From Gallionella sp. (GTDB lineage Bacteria; Pseudomonadota; Gammaproteobacteria; Burkholderiales; Gallionellaceae): a stretch of 21,732 nucleotides of DNA. The position numbers and the translations under genes were made by a program. Positions 7,220 through 14,608 of the stretch are shown piece after piece (the stretch's first letter is position 1; every line of letters starts with the position of its first letter). The stretch covers positions 1 to 21,732 of the forward strand of contig JANLID010000215.1 in assembly GCA_024654105.1 (NCBI GenBank). The letters are read 5' to 3'. Under the pieces are notes generated by a model. It ran no database searches, was not told the DNA's origin, and worked only from the letters and a program-made list of their open reading frames with translations.

Positions 7220-9289
7220 ATGAAACAATTCGATAATGTGGTCAAGGGTATAGTTCGATTGCTGGGGCTATTTATCGCATTCGGCATGTTGAGTGCGCAA
7301 GCGCAAGCGGGCGAGCAGAACAGCATCATCTCACTGAATGCCAGTAGCGCGGGCGACGGGACGACCATCATCAAGGTCGAACTGGCGCAGCCGCTGGCGA
7401 ATGTCCCGGCAGGCTTTACCATCAATACTCCGCCTCGCATCGCGCTGGATTTTCCCAATACCGCAAACGGATTGGGCAAATCGACTCAGGATTTTGCCGA
7501 GGGTGATTTACGCAGCGCCAATATCGTTCAGGCGGGAGCCCGCACGCGTTTGGTGATCAACCTGACCCGGATGCTCGCTTATGACACCCGGATTGATGGC
7601 AACAGCCTGTTGATCACTTTGCAGGGCAAAGCGGTGGATCAGGCGGTGGCCGGCAGTATCTCGCGGTTCGCCGAGGCCAAGCAGAGTGTACAAAAGTACA
7701 CCTTGCGCGACATCGATTTCCGGCGCGGCAAGAATGGCGAGGGGAGTATTCAGGTTGATCTTTCCGATCCCGGCATTGGCATTGACATTCGCCAGCAAGG
7801 GACCGCCCTGATCGTCGATTTTCTCAAAGCCAATTTGCCGCGCAATCTGCAACGCAAACTGGACGTGGTCGATTTTGCCACGCCCGTGCAGACGGTGGAC
7901 ACCTTTGCGCAGGGCGACAACGTGCGCATGATGATCGAGCCCAAAGGAATCTGGGAGTACGCTGCCTATCAGACCGACAACAAATTCATCGTCGAAGTGA
8001 AGCGGGTTGCCGATGACCCAAACAAGTTGTCGAAAAGCGGCCAGCCGGGTTATGCGGGCGAGAAGCTGACCCTCAATTTCCAGAAGATCGATGTTCGTGA
8101 AGCCTTGAATGTAATTGCTGACTTCACTGAACTGAATATGGTGATCAGCGATACCGTGAGCGGCAATATCACCCTGCGTTTGAAGGATGTCCCATGGGAT
8201 CAGGCGCTGGATATCATTTTGCAGAGCCGCGGGCTGGATATGCGCAAAAACGGCAACGTGATTCAGGTTGCGCCCCGTGAAGAGATTGCCGCCAAGGAAA
8301 AGATCAGCCTGGCCGCGCGCCAGGAAATTTCTGAACTGGAAGAATTGCGTACCGAGAGTTTTCAGCTCAGCTATCAAACAGTAGGCGAAATGATCAAACT
8401 GCTGACGGACACAAAGCAGCCCATCCTGTCGAAACGCGGCAGCGCCGTGTCAGATGCACGTACCGGCACGATATTTGTGCAGGATACTCCCTCGCGTCTC
8501 GAAGAAGTGCGTAAAATAGTCAAACAAATTGATGTGCCGGTGCGGCAAGTATTGATTGAGGCGCGTTTTGTTTCTGCCGGCGATTCGTTCAACCGGACCT
8601 TGGGCGGAAAACTGGGTTATACCGGCCCCGCTGTCGCTGCGGGCACAGGCGATACCATTATTGGAAATGGTGTTACAAGTGGAATGCGTGGACTACTCCA
8701 GCCCAATGTGAACCTGCCTGGCGCAACCAGCGGCATGGGCGGGTTGACACTGTCGTTGTTCAACCCGCTGGCAACCAAGGTGCTGACACTGGAATTGACC
8801 GCATCGGAGTTGGATGGCCGAACCAAAAATATTGCCAGCCCGCGTGTGGTGACCAAGGATAAGGTTGCGGCCACCATCTCTGCTGGTACGCAAATACCTT
8901 ACCAGGCGGCCACCAGCAGCGGCGCTACCAGTGTTTCATTCAAGGATGCTACTTTGAGCCTTAGTGTGACCCCGCAAATTACGCCGGACGACCATATCAA
9001 TATGCAAGTGACGGCCAATCAGGACACTGTGGGCGCAGTTTACAGCGGTGTGCCGAGTATCAATACAAAAAATGTCAAGACCGAAGTATTGGTCGAAAAT
9101 GGCGGCACAGTTGTGATCGGCGGCGTCTTTACCCAGGACCTTTCCGACTCCACCCAAAAGGTTCCATTGTTGGGGGACGTGCCGGTTGTCGGTTGGCTGT
9201 TCAAGAATGAAGTTAAAAGCGATACTAAATCCGAGTTGCTGATTTTTATTACCCCCAGGATCATGAAGGACGAGATCAACTTACGCTGA
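7220..9289 (+). CDS. pilQ: Type IV pilus secretin PilQ
   Basis: The 689-residue outer-membrane secretin forms the multimeric gate through which the pilus leaves the cell. A signal peptide runs to about residue 30 (cleavage after AQA). Two AMIN domains that bind peptidoglycan follow at about 45-135 and 163-262, then an STN/N0 domain at 286-355 (LNFQKIDVREALNVIADFTE), an N1 domain at 378-440 and the secretin domain at about 440-685. The gate region has GVPSINTKNVKTEVLVENG and the closing VPLLGDVPVVGWLF signature at 648-661, then LLIFITPRI. All domains are present and the length is usual. No strong terminator is visible after the stop; 9311-9343 can fold imperfectly but lacks a T-run. The aroK gene that often follows pilQ is absent here. 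Confidence 0.96.
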   Translation: MKQFDNVVKGIVRLLGLFIAFGMLSAQAQAGEQNSIISLNASSAGDGTTIIKVELAQPLANVPAGFTINTPPRIALDFPNTANGLGKSTQDFAEGDLRSANIVQAGARTRLVINLTRMLAYDTRIDGNSLLITLQGKAVDQAVAGSISRFAEAKQSVQKYTLRDIDFRRGKNGEGSIQVDLSDPGIGIDIRQQGTALIVDFLKANLPRNLQRKLDVVDFATPVQTVDTFAQGDNVRMMIEPKGIWEYAAYQTDNKFIVEVKRVADDPNKLSKSGQPGYAGEKLTLNFQKIDVREALNVIADFTELNMVISDTVSGNITLRLKDVPWDQALDIILQSRGLDMRKNGNVIQVAPREEIAAKEKISLAARQEISELEELRTESFQLSYQTVGEMIKLLTDTKQPILSKRGSAVSDARTGTIFVQDTPSRLEEVRKIVKQIDVPVRQVLIEARFVSAGDSFNRTLGGKLGYTGPAVAAGTGDTIIGNGVTSGMRGLLQPNVNLPGATSGMGGLTLSLFNPLATKVLTLELTASELDGRTKNIASPRVVTKDKVAATISAGTQIPYQAATSSGATSVSFKDATLSLSVTPQITPDDHINMQVTANQDTVGAVYSGVPSINTKNVKTEVLVENGGTVVIGGVFTQDLSDSTQKVPLLGDVPVVGWLFKNEVKSDTKSELLIFITPRIMKDEINLR

Positions 9290-9422
9290 TTTCGCAAGCT
9301 GGTTTGGCCAGGTTGGATGACGCAGCATGGGGTTAATCCAGCCAGCAAGTATTGGGGAAATTAAGAGTCTTGCTGAGATATTTTTTGTAGAATTATCATT
9401 AATTGCGCGCATAGTGTGAATT

Positions 9423-9428
9423 GGGAGG
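9423..9428 (+). promoter_or_regulatory. Shine-Dalgarno that fixes the lipoprotein GTG start
   Basis: GGGAGG is followed after five bases by GTG at 9434. It lies downstream of another in-frame GTG at 9416, which it therefore cannot serve. This supports 9434 as the start and gives a standard lipoprotein signal peptide. Confidence 0.7.
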
Positions 9429-9433
9429 CTCAA

Positions 9434-11914
9434 GTGTTAAATCTTTTTTTTAGTAAAAAAATTACCGGATTTTTGGCATCGTTCCTGTTGGCAGCGACCG
9501 TTACGTTGCTTGCCGGTTGCGGCAGTGGCGGGACGGGAACATCCACCACGCCCCCAGCGACTTCCTTTTCTCTGTTAGCTGACCCGCCTACAGTCAACTC
9601 TGACGGCTTAAACTCTACAACGATTACCATTGTCGCGTTGAATGCCGCAAATGCCACAGTGTCCGGCGTAGTGGCAACTTTGAGTGCCGATAGTGGAATC
9701 CTGAGTGATCCGACAATTACTACCGGTACCGGGGCTGCACCCGCGACGGTGACTTTTTCTCCCGGCGCCAGCAAGATTAACCGCACCGCGACCATTACGG
9801 CGACCGCTGGAACCGTTTCGGCGCAAATTCCAGTGCAGATTGTGGGATCCACAGTTACAGTAAATTCAAGCGGTTCCACTCTTCCAGATGACGGCCAATC
9901 ACCTGTGACTTTGACCATTACCGCAAAGGACTCAGGCGGCAATACTGTTCCCAATGCAGCGGTTGCCTTGACCCAGACAGGATCAGGAAGTGTGACGCTT
10001 ACTCCGGCATCGGGAACAACTGATGTCAACGGGCAGTTGAGCGCTCAAGTTAAGGGAGCAGGAGCCGGCGCTGTAACTGTAAGCGTGGCGTCGCTGGGCG
10101 CAACGGCTACAACCGCCCTCACCGTTAGCCCGACCGCTGCTACCTTCGCCATAGACCAGTTGAACGGAGTAGACGCTCTTAATACAACACTTACCGCCAT
10201 GAAAATCGGCGGGACACTGTCGGTGCGGGTCAATACACTAACTGCGACCGAAGTGACATTCGCCACAACACTGGGCGAATGGGACGGCGGGACGGGTTCG
10301 GTGGTGAAGGTGATTCCCGTTGGCGGAAAGGCGACCGCTAACCTGATCACAGCTAAGGCTGGCCTTGCTACGGTTCAGGTTTACGACTCGAACGCTCCGG
10401 CTATCAGTGATACGCTCACGGTGGCAATGTCGTCAACAACCCCTGCCAGCATCACGATTCAGCCATCGCCCAGCGTGGTATCCAGGAGCGTAGGCTCTAC
10501 AACAGGCTCTTCAACACTGATCGCGATGGTAAGGGATGTGAATGGTTTCCCGGTTGGCGATGCGCCAGTCTCGTTCTCGATTGTTAATCCCACCGGCGGA
10601 GGGGAGTCCGTCTCGCCCGTGGTGGTGCTTACCGCGGCAACCACTGCCGGTGGCCTCAACCTGGGAGAAGCGCGCACGTCATTTACTTCCGGCTCGTCGT
10701 CATCTGGCGCGAATGGTGTGCAAGTTCGTGCTTCAGTAGTGGGCACTACAGTCGCAACTGAGCCCTTCGATCCGATCACTTTATTGCCGGTGAATCTGAC
10801 CTCTTCCGGGAATGATGCGTCCATCATCATCGGCGGCACGTCGGGCTCGGTGGCGTTCGGCATAGCGACGGATATTGCAACCGACTCGACCAGCTCGAAT
10901 TATGTTTGGGATATGTCCGTTATGGTGACCGATTCCAACGGTAATCCGGCACCAGTGGGAACAGTGGTCAACCTGAGCGTTTGGCCTTTGACCTTCAGTA
11001 CCGGCACTAACTGTGCCAGAGACGCGGATTCCTTAGCTACAGCCGGGACACCGGCTGTAGCCGCTGTACCGGCTGTAGCGGCTGTACCCGGCGTACCTGC
11101 TGTACCCGGTGTAGCCGCCACAGGAACTTCTGGTGTTGCAGGTGACTTAACGATTACTTCTACTGCTGCTGCTGGCGGTGCTTCCAATGGCTACAAAGTT
11201 ACAATAGCTGTAAATGATGCATTAAATGCAACGGCTTTTGTTTCTGCTTCAACTGCCGCTGGAATTACAGTTCAAATTGACAGTGATAGCAATCCTTCTA
11301 TTTGGGCACAGGTTGCTTCTGCTCTTAATGCTAATGCAACATTTAATGCGACCAAGACGGCAGCTACTGCTAATGGTGGCGCTATCGTTACAGCTGTTGA
11401 CGCTCAAGTGATAACTTTAGCTGGTGGTGTAGCTCCAGTACCTGCTGTAGCTCCTATCGCTGCTCAAGCTGCTATCCCTGCTCAGGATGCTATTCCTGCA
11501 GGCCCCGCCAGGGGAACGTTCTATAACGAAGATATAAATGAGAACTTGATATTGGATGCGGGTGAAGACGGCAAGAGGGATTGGTATGCCCCTGGGCTAG
11601 CGACACGGCAAGGTACCAGTGATGGTTATGCGACACCACCCAACTCGGCCGCCGGTTCAGTGCCGACGGCTGTCTATACCGACACACCCGCAGCCGGTAC
11701 AGTGCCAACCACAGTCACGACCGATGCAACGGGTGTGGCGGCTTTCAAACTGACTTATCCGAAGAAAAGCGCGATTTGGATCACGGATAGAATTCGTGCC
11801 AGAACCGTGGTGCAGGGAACCGAAATGGTTGGCGAGATAATTCTCTACCTGGCTCCTGTTGAACCTGATGTAAAGCCCATCTGCAGACTGCCAGATTCGC
11901 CCTTCTTTTTCTAA
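9434..11914 (+). CDS. Large Ig-like (Big_1-type) surface lipoprotein with an inserted module
   Basis: An 826-residue protein starting at GTG 9434. A signal peptide ends in the lipobox LLAGC (C29), so it should be an acylated envelope or surface lipoprotein. A Ser/Thr/Gly/Pro linker leads to Ig-like beta domains of the invasin/intimin Big_1 kind at about 45-137 and 139-232, with further beta domains to about 520. Residues 540-561 are a Pro-Ala-Val repeat, 562-665 an extra module, and 667-692 a second Ala/Pro/Val linker. Residues 700-711 (DINENLILDAGE) match a 12-residue EF-hand-like calcium loop, followed by a last Ig-like stretch. C527 and C817 flank the insert and may pair. T8 and A7 runs lie within the first ten codons. 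It sits after pilQ and before pseudopilins, suggesting an adhesin or export substrate; that role is inference. Confidence 0.85.
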   Translation: MLNLFFSKKITGFLASFLLAATVTLLAGCGSGGTGTSTTPPATSFSLLADPPTVNSDGLNSTTITIVALNAANATVSGVVATLSADSGILSDPTITTGTGAAPATVTFSPGASKINRTATITATAGTVSAQIPVQIVGSTVTVNSSGSTLPDDGQSPVTLTITAKDSGGNTVPNAAVALTQTGSGSVTLTPASGTTDVNGQLSAQVKGAGAGAVTVSVASLGATATTALTVSPTAATFAIDQLNGVDALNTTLTAMKIGGTLSVRVNTLTATEVTFATTLGEWDGGTGSVVKVIPVGGKATANLITAKAGLATVQVYDSNAPAISDTLTVAMSSTTPASITIQPSPSVVSRSVGSTTGSSTLIAMVRDVNGFPVGDAPVSFSIVNPTGGGESVSPVVVLTAATTAGGLNLGEARTSFTSGSSSSGANGVQVRASVVGTTVATEPFDPITLLPVNLTSSGNDASIIIGGTSGSVAFGIATDIATDSTSSNYVWDMSVMVTDSNGNPAPVGTVVNLSVWPLTFSTGTNCARDADSLATAGTPAVAAVPAVAAVPGVPAVPGVAATGTSGVAGDLTITSTAAAGGASNGYKVTIAVNDALNATAFVSASTAAGITVQIDSDSNPSIWAQVASALNANATFNATKTAATANGGAIVTAVDAQVITLAGGVAPVPAVAPIAAQAAIPAQDAIPAGPARGTFYNEDINENLILDAGEDGKRDWYAPGLATRQGTSDGYATPPNSAAGSVPTAVYTDTPAAGTVPTTVTTDATGVAAFKLTYPKKSAIWITDRIRARTVVQGTEMVGEIILYLAPVEPDVKPICRLPDSPFFF
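11051..11116 (+). repeat. 18-bp tandem repeat encoding PAVAAV units
   Basis: Two 18-base units at 11051-11068 and 11069-11086 differ by one base and both encode PAVAAV. Diverged units at 11087-11104 (PGVPAV) and 11105-11116 (PGVA) continue the array. It forms the left linker of the inserted module in the lipoprotein and, being in multiples of six codons, can change length without breaking the frame. Confidence 0.75.
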
Positions 11915-12011
11915 CGGTCAGGTTGCGGGTATTTTTCTTTACTCGCATCCTGCCGAGATGATGATATTGCAGGTTGCATAGCTTATATGGCATGAAGCGG
12001 GTGTAAAACGT

Positions 12012-12041
12012 CAGGGAGGCTTCGGCCTCCCTGGTTTTTTT
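12012..12041 (+). terminator. Strong intrinsic terminator after the Ig-like lipoprotein
   Basis: A perfect 9-bp stem CAGGGAGGC / GCCTCCCTG (12012-12020 and 12025-12033) with a TTCG tetraloop is followed by one G and seven Ts. It lies 98 bases past the lipoprotein stop and separates it from gspG. Confidence 0.93.
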
Positions 12042-12141
12042 GCAGTTTTTGGTTAACCGCGAGCTGGATTTGGCTTTTTGAACATTTACCATGCACAACA
12101 TGCCCAGCCACAATACAGTGGCTAATCAGGATTGCTCCATT

Positions 12142-12606
12142 ATGTTTAAGGTTTTTCTTTCTCCAGATAGACGCTCAGCCACTTGCAGGGGTCAACGCGG
12201 GTTTACCTTGATTGAAATCATGGTGGTCGTCGTGATCCTGGGCATATTGGCCGCGCTGGTTGCGCCAAAATTGATGGGGCGCACCGATGACGCGCGCATT
12301 GTTGCCGCCAAACAGGACATTGCCACCATCGTGCAGGGGCTCAAGCTGTACAGGCTTGACAACCAGCGCTACCCGACCACGGAGCAGGGATTGCAGGCGC
12401 TGGTCATCAAGCCGACCAGCGGACCGGACGCCGGCGGCTGGAAACCCGGCGGCTATCTCGACAAGCTGCCCAAAGATCCCTGGGGCAACCCGTATCAATA
12501 CCTGTCGCCGGGAATAAGGGGCGAAATCGATGTGTTTTCGCTTGGTGGAGATGGGCAGCCGGGCGGTTCTGGCAACGACGCCGATATCGGATCGTGGGAA
12601 TTGTAA
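12142..12606 (+). CDS. gspG: Type II secretion major pseudopilin GspG
   Basis: The 154-residue prepilin has a 20-residue basic leader ending RGQRG, then FTLIEIMVVVVILGILAALVA with the invariant glutamate at mature position 5. This is the class III signal cut and N-methylated by the PilD peptidase. The globular part has the GspG hallmarks RYPTTEQGLQALV, KPGGYLDKLPKDPWGNPY and the C-terminal calcium-binding loop with SLGGDGQPGGSGNDADIGSWEL. The ATG at 12142 is preferred over in-frame ATGs at 12091 and 12100 because an AGGA lies about ten bases before it and the leader is then of normal length. Other gsp genes are not in the window; only a GspH-like gene follows. Confidence 0.9.
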   Translation: MFKVFLSPDRRSATCRGQRGFTLIEIMVVVVILGILAALVAPKLMGRTDDARIVAAKQDIATIVQGLKLYRLDNQRYPTTEQGLQALVIKPTSGPDAGGWKPGGYLDKLPKDPWGNPYQYLSPGIRGEIDVFSLGGDGQPGGSGNDADIGSWEL

Positions 12607-12640
12607 TCAGTCCAGATTATGTATTAGCACCAAACCAGTT

Positions 12641-12739
12641 CCTTCCCCCTTGCCGGGGGAAGGTTAGGATGGGGGTAGAGGGGTGGAATGGTGGAGTTTC
12701 TACCCCCTCCCTGGCCCTCCTCTTGCAAGGGGGAGGGGA
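12641..12739. repeat. Palindromic dispersed repeat between gspG and gspH
   Basis: Three palindromes are packed here: CCTTCCCCC with GGGGGAAGG (12641-12649 / 12655-12663), GGGGGTAG with CTACCCCC (12671-12678 / 12700-12707), and an imperfect pair CCCTCCTCTT with AAGGGGGAGGG (about 12716-12738). Similar G/C-run palindromes are familiar as multicopy intergenic repeats in many bacterial genomes. Copy number here needs the whole genome. Confidence 0.7.
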
Positions 12740-12800
12740 TACTAATGGATCATTTTTGACTAGGCGGTGTTTCGCTGCACAGGCCGGGACACGCGGGCTA

Positions 12801-13271
12801 GTGTCCTATCGGAAAGGGTCGCGCGGTTTTACCTTGCTTGAGCTGCTGGTGGTGATGGTGATTATTGGTGTCACGCTCGGCATGGTGACCTTTAATGCGA
12901 TGCCGGACGAGCGGCAAGCACTGCAAAACGATGCGCAAAGAATTGCGCTGCTGTTGCAACTGGCGCGCGATGAGGCGATTGTGCGCAACCACCCGATTGC
13001 CTTTGAAGTTGATGCGGAGCGATACCGTTTTTTGCTGCGTGAAGGGAATACCTGGTTGGCGCTTGCGCAGGACGATTTGCTGCATGAGCGTGAATTCAAA
13101 CAGTCACCGGTCGCCATTTCCATCAGTCCGCCCTCGTTTGGGCAAACCGCCCCGTTGCGCATTGTTTTCGGCCGTGAGCCGGTCGACAAGCCTTTTGTTC
13201 TGACGCTTGCAGCCGGCGGTGCGCAAGCCGCAATCCGCGCCGACGGGATCGGGCATTTTGTGGCCGAATAA
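12801..13271 (+). CDS. gspH: GspH-like minor pseudopilin
   Basis: With GTG 12801 as start the protein has 156 residues: a nine-residue leader (MSYRKGSRG), the class III cleavage site, and FTLLELLVVMVIIGVTLGMV with glutamate at mature position 5. QLARDEAIVRNHPIAFEV and YRFLLREGNTW are in keeping with the GspH/FimT family, minor pseudopilins at the tip of the type II secretion pseudopilus. The start is uncertain: the frame is open back to 12594 through the palindromic repeat, TTG at 12756 would give a 24-residue leader, and no well-spaced Shine-Dalgarno is seen. A longer start would translate repeat sequence and is unlikely. The repeat may have displaced the original 5' end or its ribosome-binding site. 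Confidence 0.75.
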   Translation: MSYRKGSRGFTLLELLVVMVIIGVTLGMVTFNAMPDERQALQNDAQRIALLLQLARDEAIVRNHPIAFEVDAERYRFLLREGNTWLALAQDDLLHEREFKQSPVAISISPPSFGQTAPLRIVFGREPVDKPFVLTLAAGGAQAAIRADGIGHFVAE

Positions 13272-13289
13272 AAAAACATTTCACCACGC

Positions 13290-14027
13290 ATGCTGCCAGT
13301 CATGAACCTGCATTTTATTTACCGTAACCTCAAAGCGCGTTTTCGCGACCAGCGTCAGGAAATCAAGGCGTTATTGGCATGCATTCAGCCAAGCGATACC
13401 GTAGTGGATTGCGGTGCGAATAAAGGCAGCTATGTCTGGACGCTGAGCCGTGCGGCAGGAAAGAACGGGCAAGTCATCGCCTTCGAGCCGCAGCGCAAAC
13501 TCGCGGCTTACCTGCGGGAGATGGTGCGGAGTTGCGGCCTGCAAAATGTATGCATCGAGGAAAAAGGCATTTCCGACCATGCCGGAACCATGCAATTGAT
13601 GATTCCCGGCGGCGGCACGTCACCCGGTGCTTCGCTGGAACAGAGCATCTTGCAGCGCGAAGATTGCGCCGTCTATGCCGTCGAAGTGGTATCGCTGGAC
13701 GGGTATTTTGCCGCGCGCACCCGCAGGATTTCAGCCATCAAGATCGATGTTGAAGGCCATGAATTCGCCGTGCTGCAAGGTGCGCAAAACATCCTGGAAC
13801 AGGATGCGCCGCTGCTGGTGTTTGAATGCGAGCAGCGCCATCTGTCCGGAACGACGGTGGCGGAAATTCTGGCGTGGCTGCAAGCGCGCGGCTATGACGG
13901 CTGGTTCATCCAGCGCGGCGCATTACGCCCCATTGCGGAATTTCGCATCGAGCTGCACCAGCGGCAGCAGGGCGGGCGGTTCTGGGATGCGCCCGGTTAT
14001 TGCAATAACTTCATTATGAAAAAATAG
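13290..14027 (+). CDS. FkbM-family SAM-dependent methyltransferase
   Basis: The 245-residue protein has the class I methyltransferase core. Motif I is TVVDCGANKGSYVWTLS (about 37-53), the acidic residue after strand 2 lies in IAFEPQ (E66), and the FkbM hallmark is VEVVSLDGYF with IKIDVEGHEFAVLQGA (131-140 and 150-165). FkbM proteins O-methylate sugars or polyketides, often in polysaccharide or glycan modification. It begins 18 bases after the pseudopilin gene and may be co-transcribed with it, so a link to modification of an exported protein or glycan is possible but unproven. An ATG at 13302 is an alternative start; neither has a clear Shine-Dalgarno. An 8-bp inverted repeat follows the stop. 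Confidence 0.88.
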   Translation: MLPVMNLHFIYRNLKARFRDQRQEIKALLACIQPSDTVVDCGANKGSYVWTLSRAAGKNGQVIAFEPQRKLAAYLREMVRSCGLQNVCIEEKGISDHAGTMQLMIPGGGTSPGASLEQSILQREDCAVYAVEVVSLDGYFAARTRRISAIKIDVEGHEFAVLQGAQNILEQDAPLLVFECEQRHLSGTTVAEILAWLQARGYDGWFIQRGALRPIAEFRIELHQRQQGGRFWDAPGYCNNFIMKK

Positions 14028-14039
14028 GTCGGCATCTAT

Positions 14040-14071
14040 ATTGCCCTTTTACTTTTCATATTGAGGGCAAT
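14040..14071 (+). other. Inverted repeat downstream of the methyltransferase gene
   Basis: ATTGCCCT (14040-14047) and AGGGCAAT (14064-14071) form a perfect 8-bp stem with a 16-base AT-rich loop, 12 bases after the FkbM stop. No T-run follows, so it is a weak terminator candidate, or an operator upstream of the ribosomal-protein promoter at 14090. Confidence 0.4.
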
Positions 14072-14089
14072 TCGTGCCGCAAATAACGT

Positions 14090-14119
14090 TTGACAGCGCC
14101 GGCTGAGCTGCAATAGAAT
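14090..14119 (+). promoter_or_regulatory. Near-consensus sigma-70 promoter of rplM-rpsI
   Basis: A perfect -35 TTGACA (14090-14095) and TAGAAT (14114-14119) are 18 bases apart, with a start expected near 14126 and a leader of about 40 bases before the rplM ATG. The strength fits a ribosomal-protein operon. Confidence 0.8.
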
Positions 14120-14166
14120 GCGCGCCCTTCGAGGTTTATTTAATTGAATTTTTAGGAATAATGGCT

Positions 14167-14604
14167 ATGAAAACATTTTCCGCTAAAGCCGAGGAAGTCC
14201 AGCACGACTGGCTTCTGGTTGACGCAGCAGATCAGGTGCTGGGTCGTTTGGCCGCGCAGATCGCCGCGCGTTTGCGTGGCAAGCATAAGGCGATTTACAC
14301 GCCGCACGTGGATACCGGCGACTTCGTCGTGGTGGTCAACGCTGACAAGCTGCGCGTGACCGGCAACAAGGCGGAAGCCAAGTTGTATCATCGTCATACC
14401 GGGTATCCGGGCGGTTTATATACCACCAATTTTGCCAAACTGCAGGCGCGCCATCCGAGCCGTGTGCTGGAAAAAGCCGTGAAGGGCATGTTGCCCAAAG
14501 GCCCGCTGGGCTATGCAATGTTGCGCAAGATGAAGGTGTATGCCGGTGCGGCGCATCCGCATGAAGCGCAGCAACCGAAATCCGTTAATCTGTTGAAGGC
14601 TTAA
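14167..14604 (+). CDS. rplM: 50S ribosomal protein L13
   Basis: The 145-residue L13 is a large-subunit protein that binds 23S rRNA early in assembly. MKTFSAKAEEVQHDWLLVDA, QVLGRLAAQIAARLRGKHK, the conserved HRHTGYPGGLY and the C-terminal block KGMLPKGPLGYAMLRKMKVYAG are characteristic. The ATG at 14167 is chosen over the one at 14161 (which would add Met-Ala) because AGGA at 14154-14157 is nine bases from the former but only three from the latter. It is followed after four bases by rpsI, the standard pair, and is driven by the promoter at 14090. Confidence 0.96.
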   Translation: MKTFSAKAEEVQHDWLLVDAADQVLGRLAAQIAARLRGKHKAIYTPHVDTGDFVVVVNADKLRVTGNKAEAKLYHRHTGYPGGLYTTNFAKLQARHPSRVLEKAVKGMLPKGPLGYAMLRKMKVYAGAAHPHEAQQPKSVNLLKA

Positions 14605-14608
14605 ATAT

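Noticed and set aside
7508..8377. Minus-strand open frame of 289 codons inside pilQ
   Set aside because: It is opposite the AMIN and STN domains of PilQ, and its translation matches no family I know.
9311..9343. Hairpin after pilQ as a terminator
   Set aside because: The 8-bp stem needs a G-T pair, has a 17-base loop and no T-run, so it is not good evidence for a transcript end.
9430..10029. Long minus-strand open frame (199 codons) opposite the lipoprotein
   Set aside because: It is the antisense shadow of Thr/Val/Ala-rich Ig-like sequence; its translation is low-complexity, with no recognisable domain or ribosome-binding site.
11051..11116. Possible CRISPR-like array
   Set aside because: The repeats are 18 bases, contiguous without spacers and in-frame with the lipoprotein, so they are coding tandem repeats.
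12594..12800. Upstream start for gspH at 12594
   Set aside because: It would overlap gspG, translate the palindromic repeat and place about 78 residues before the prepilin cleavage site, far longer than a class III leader.
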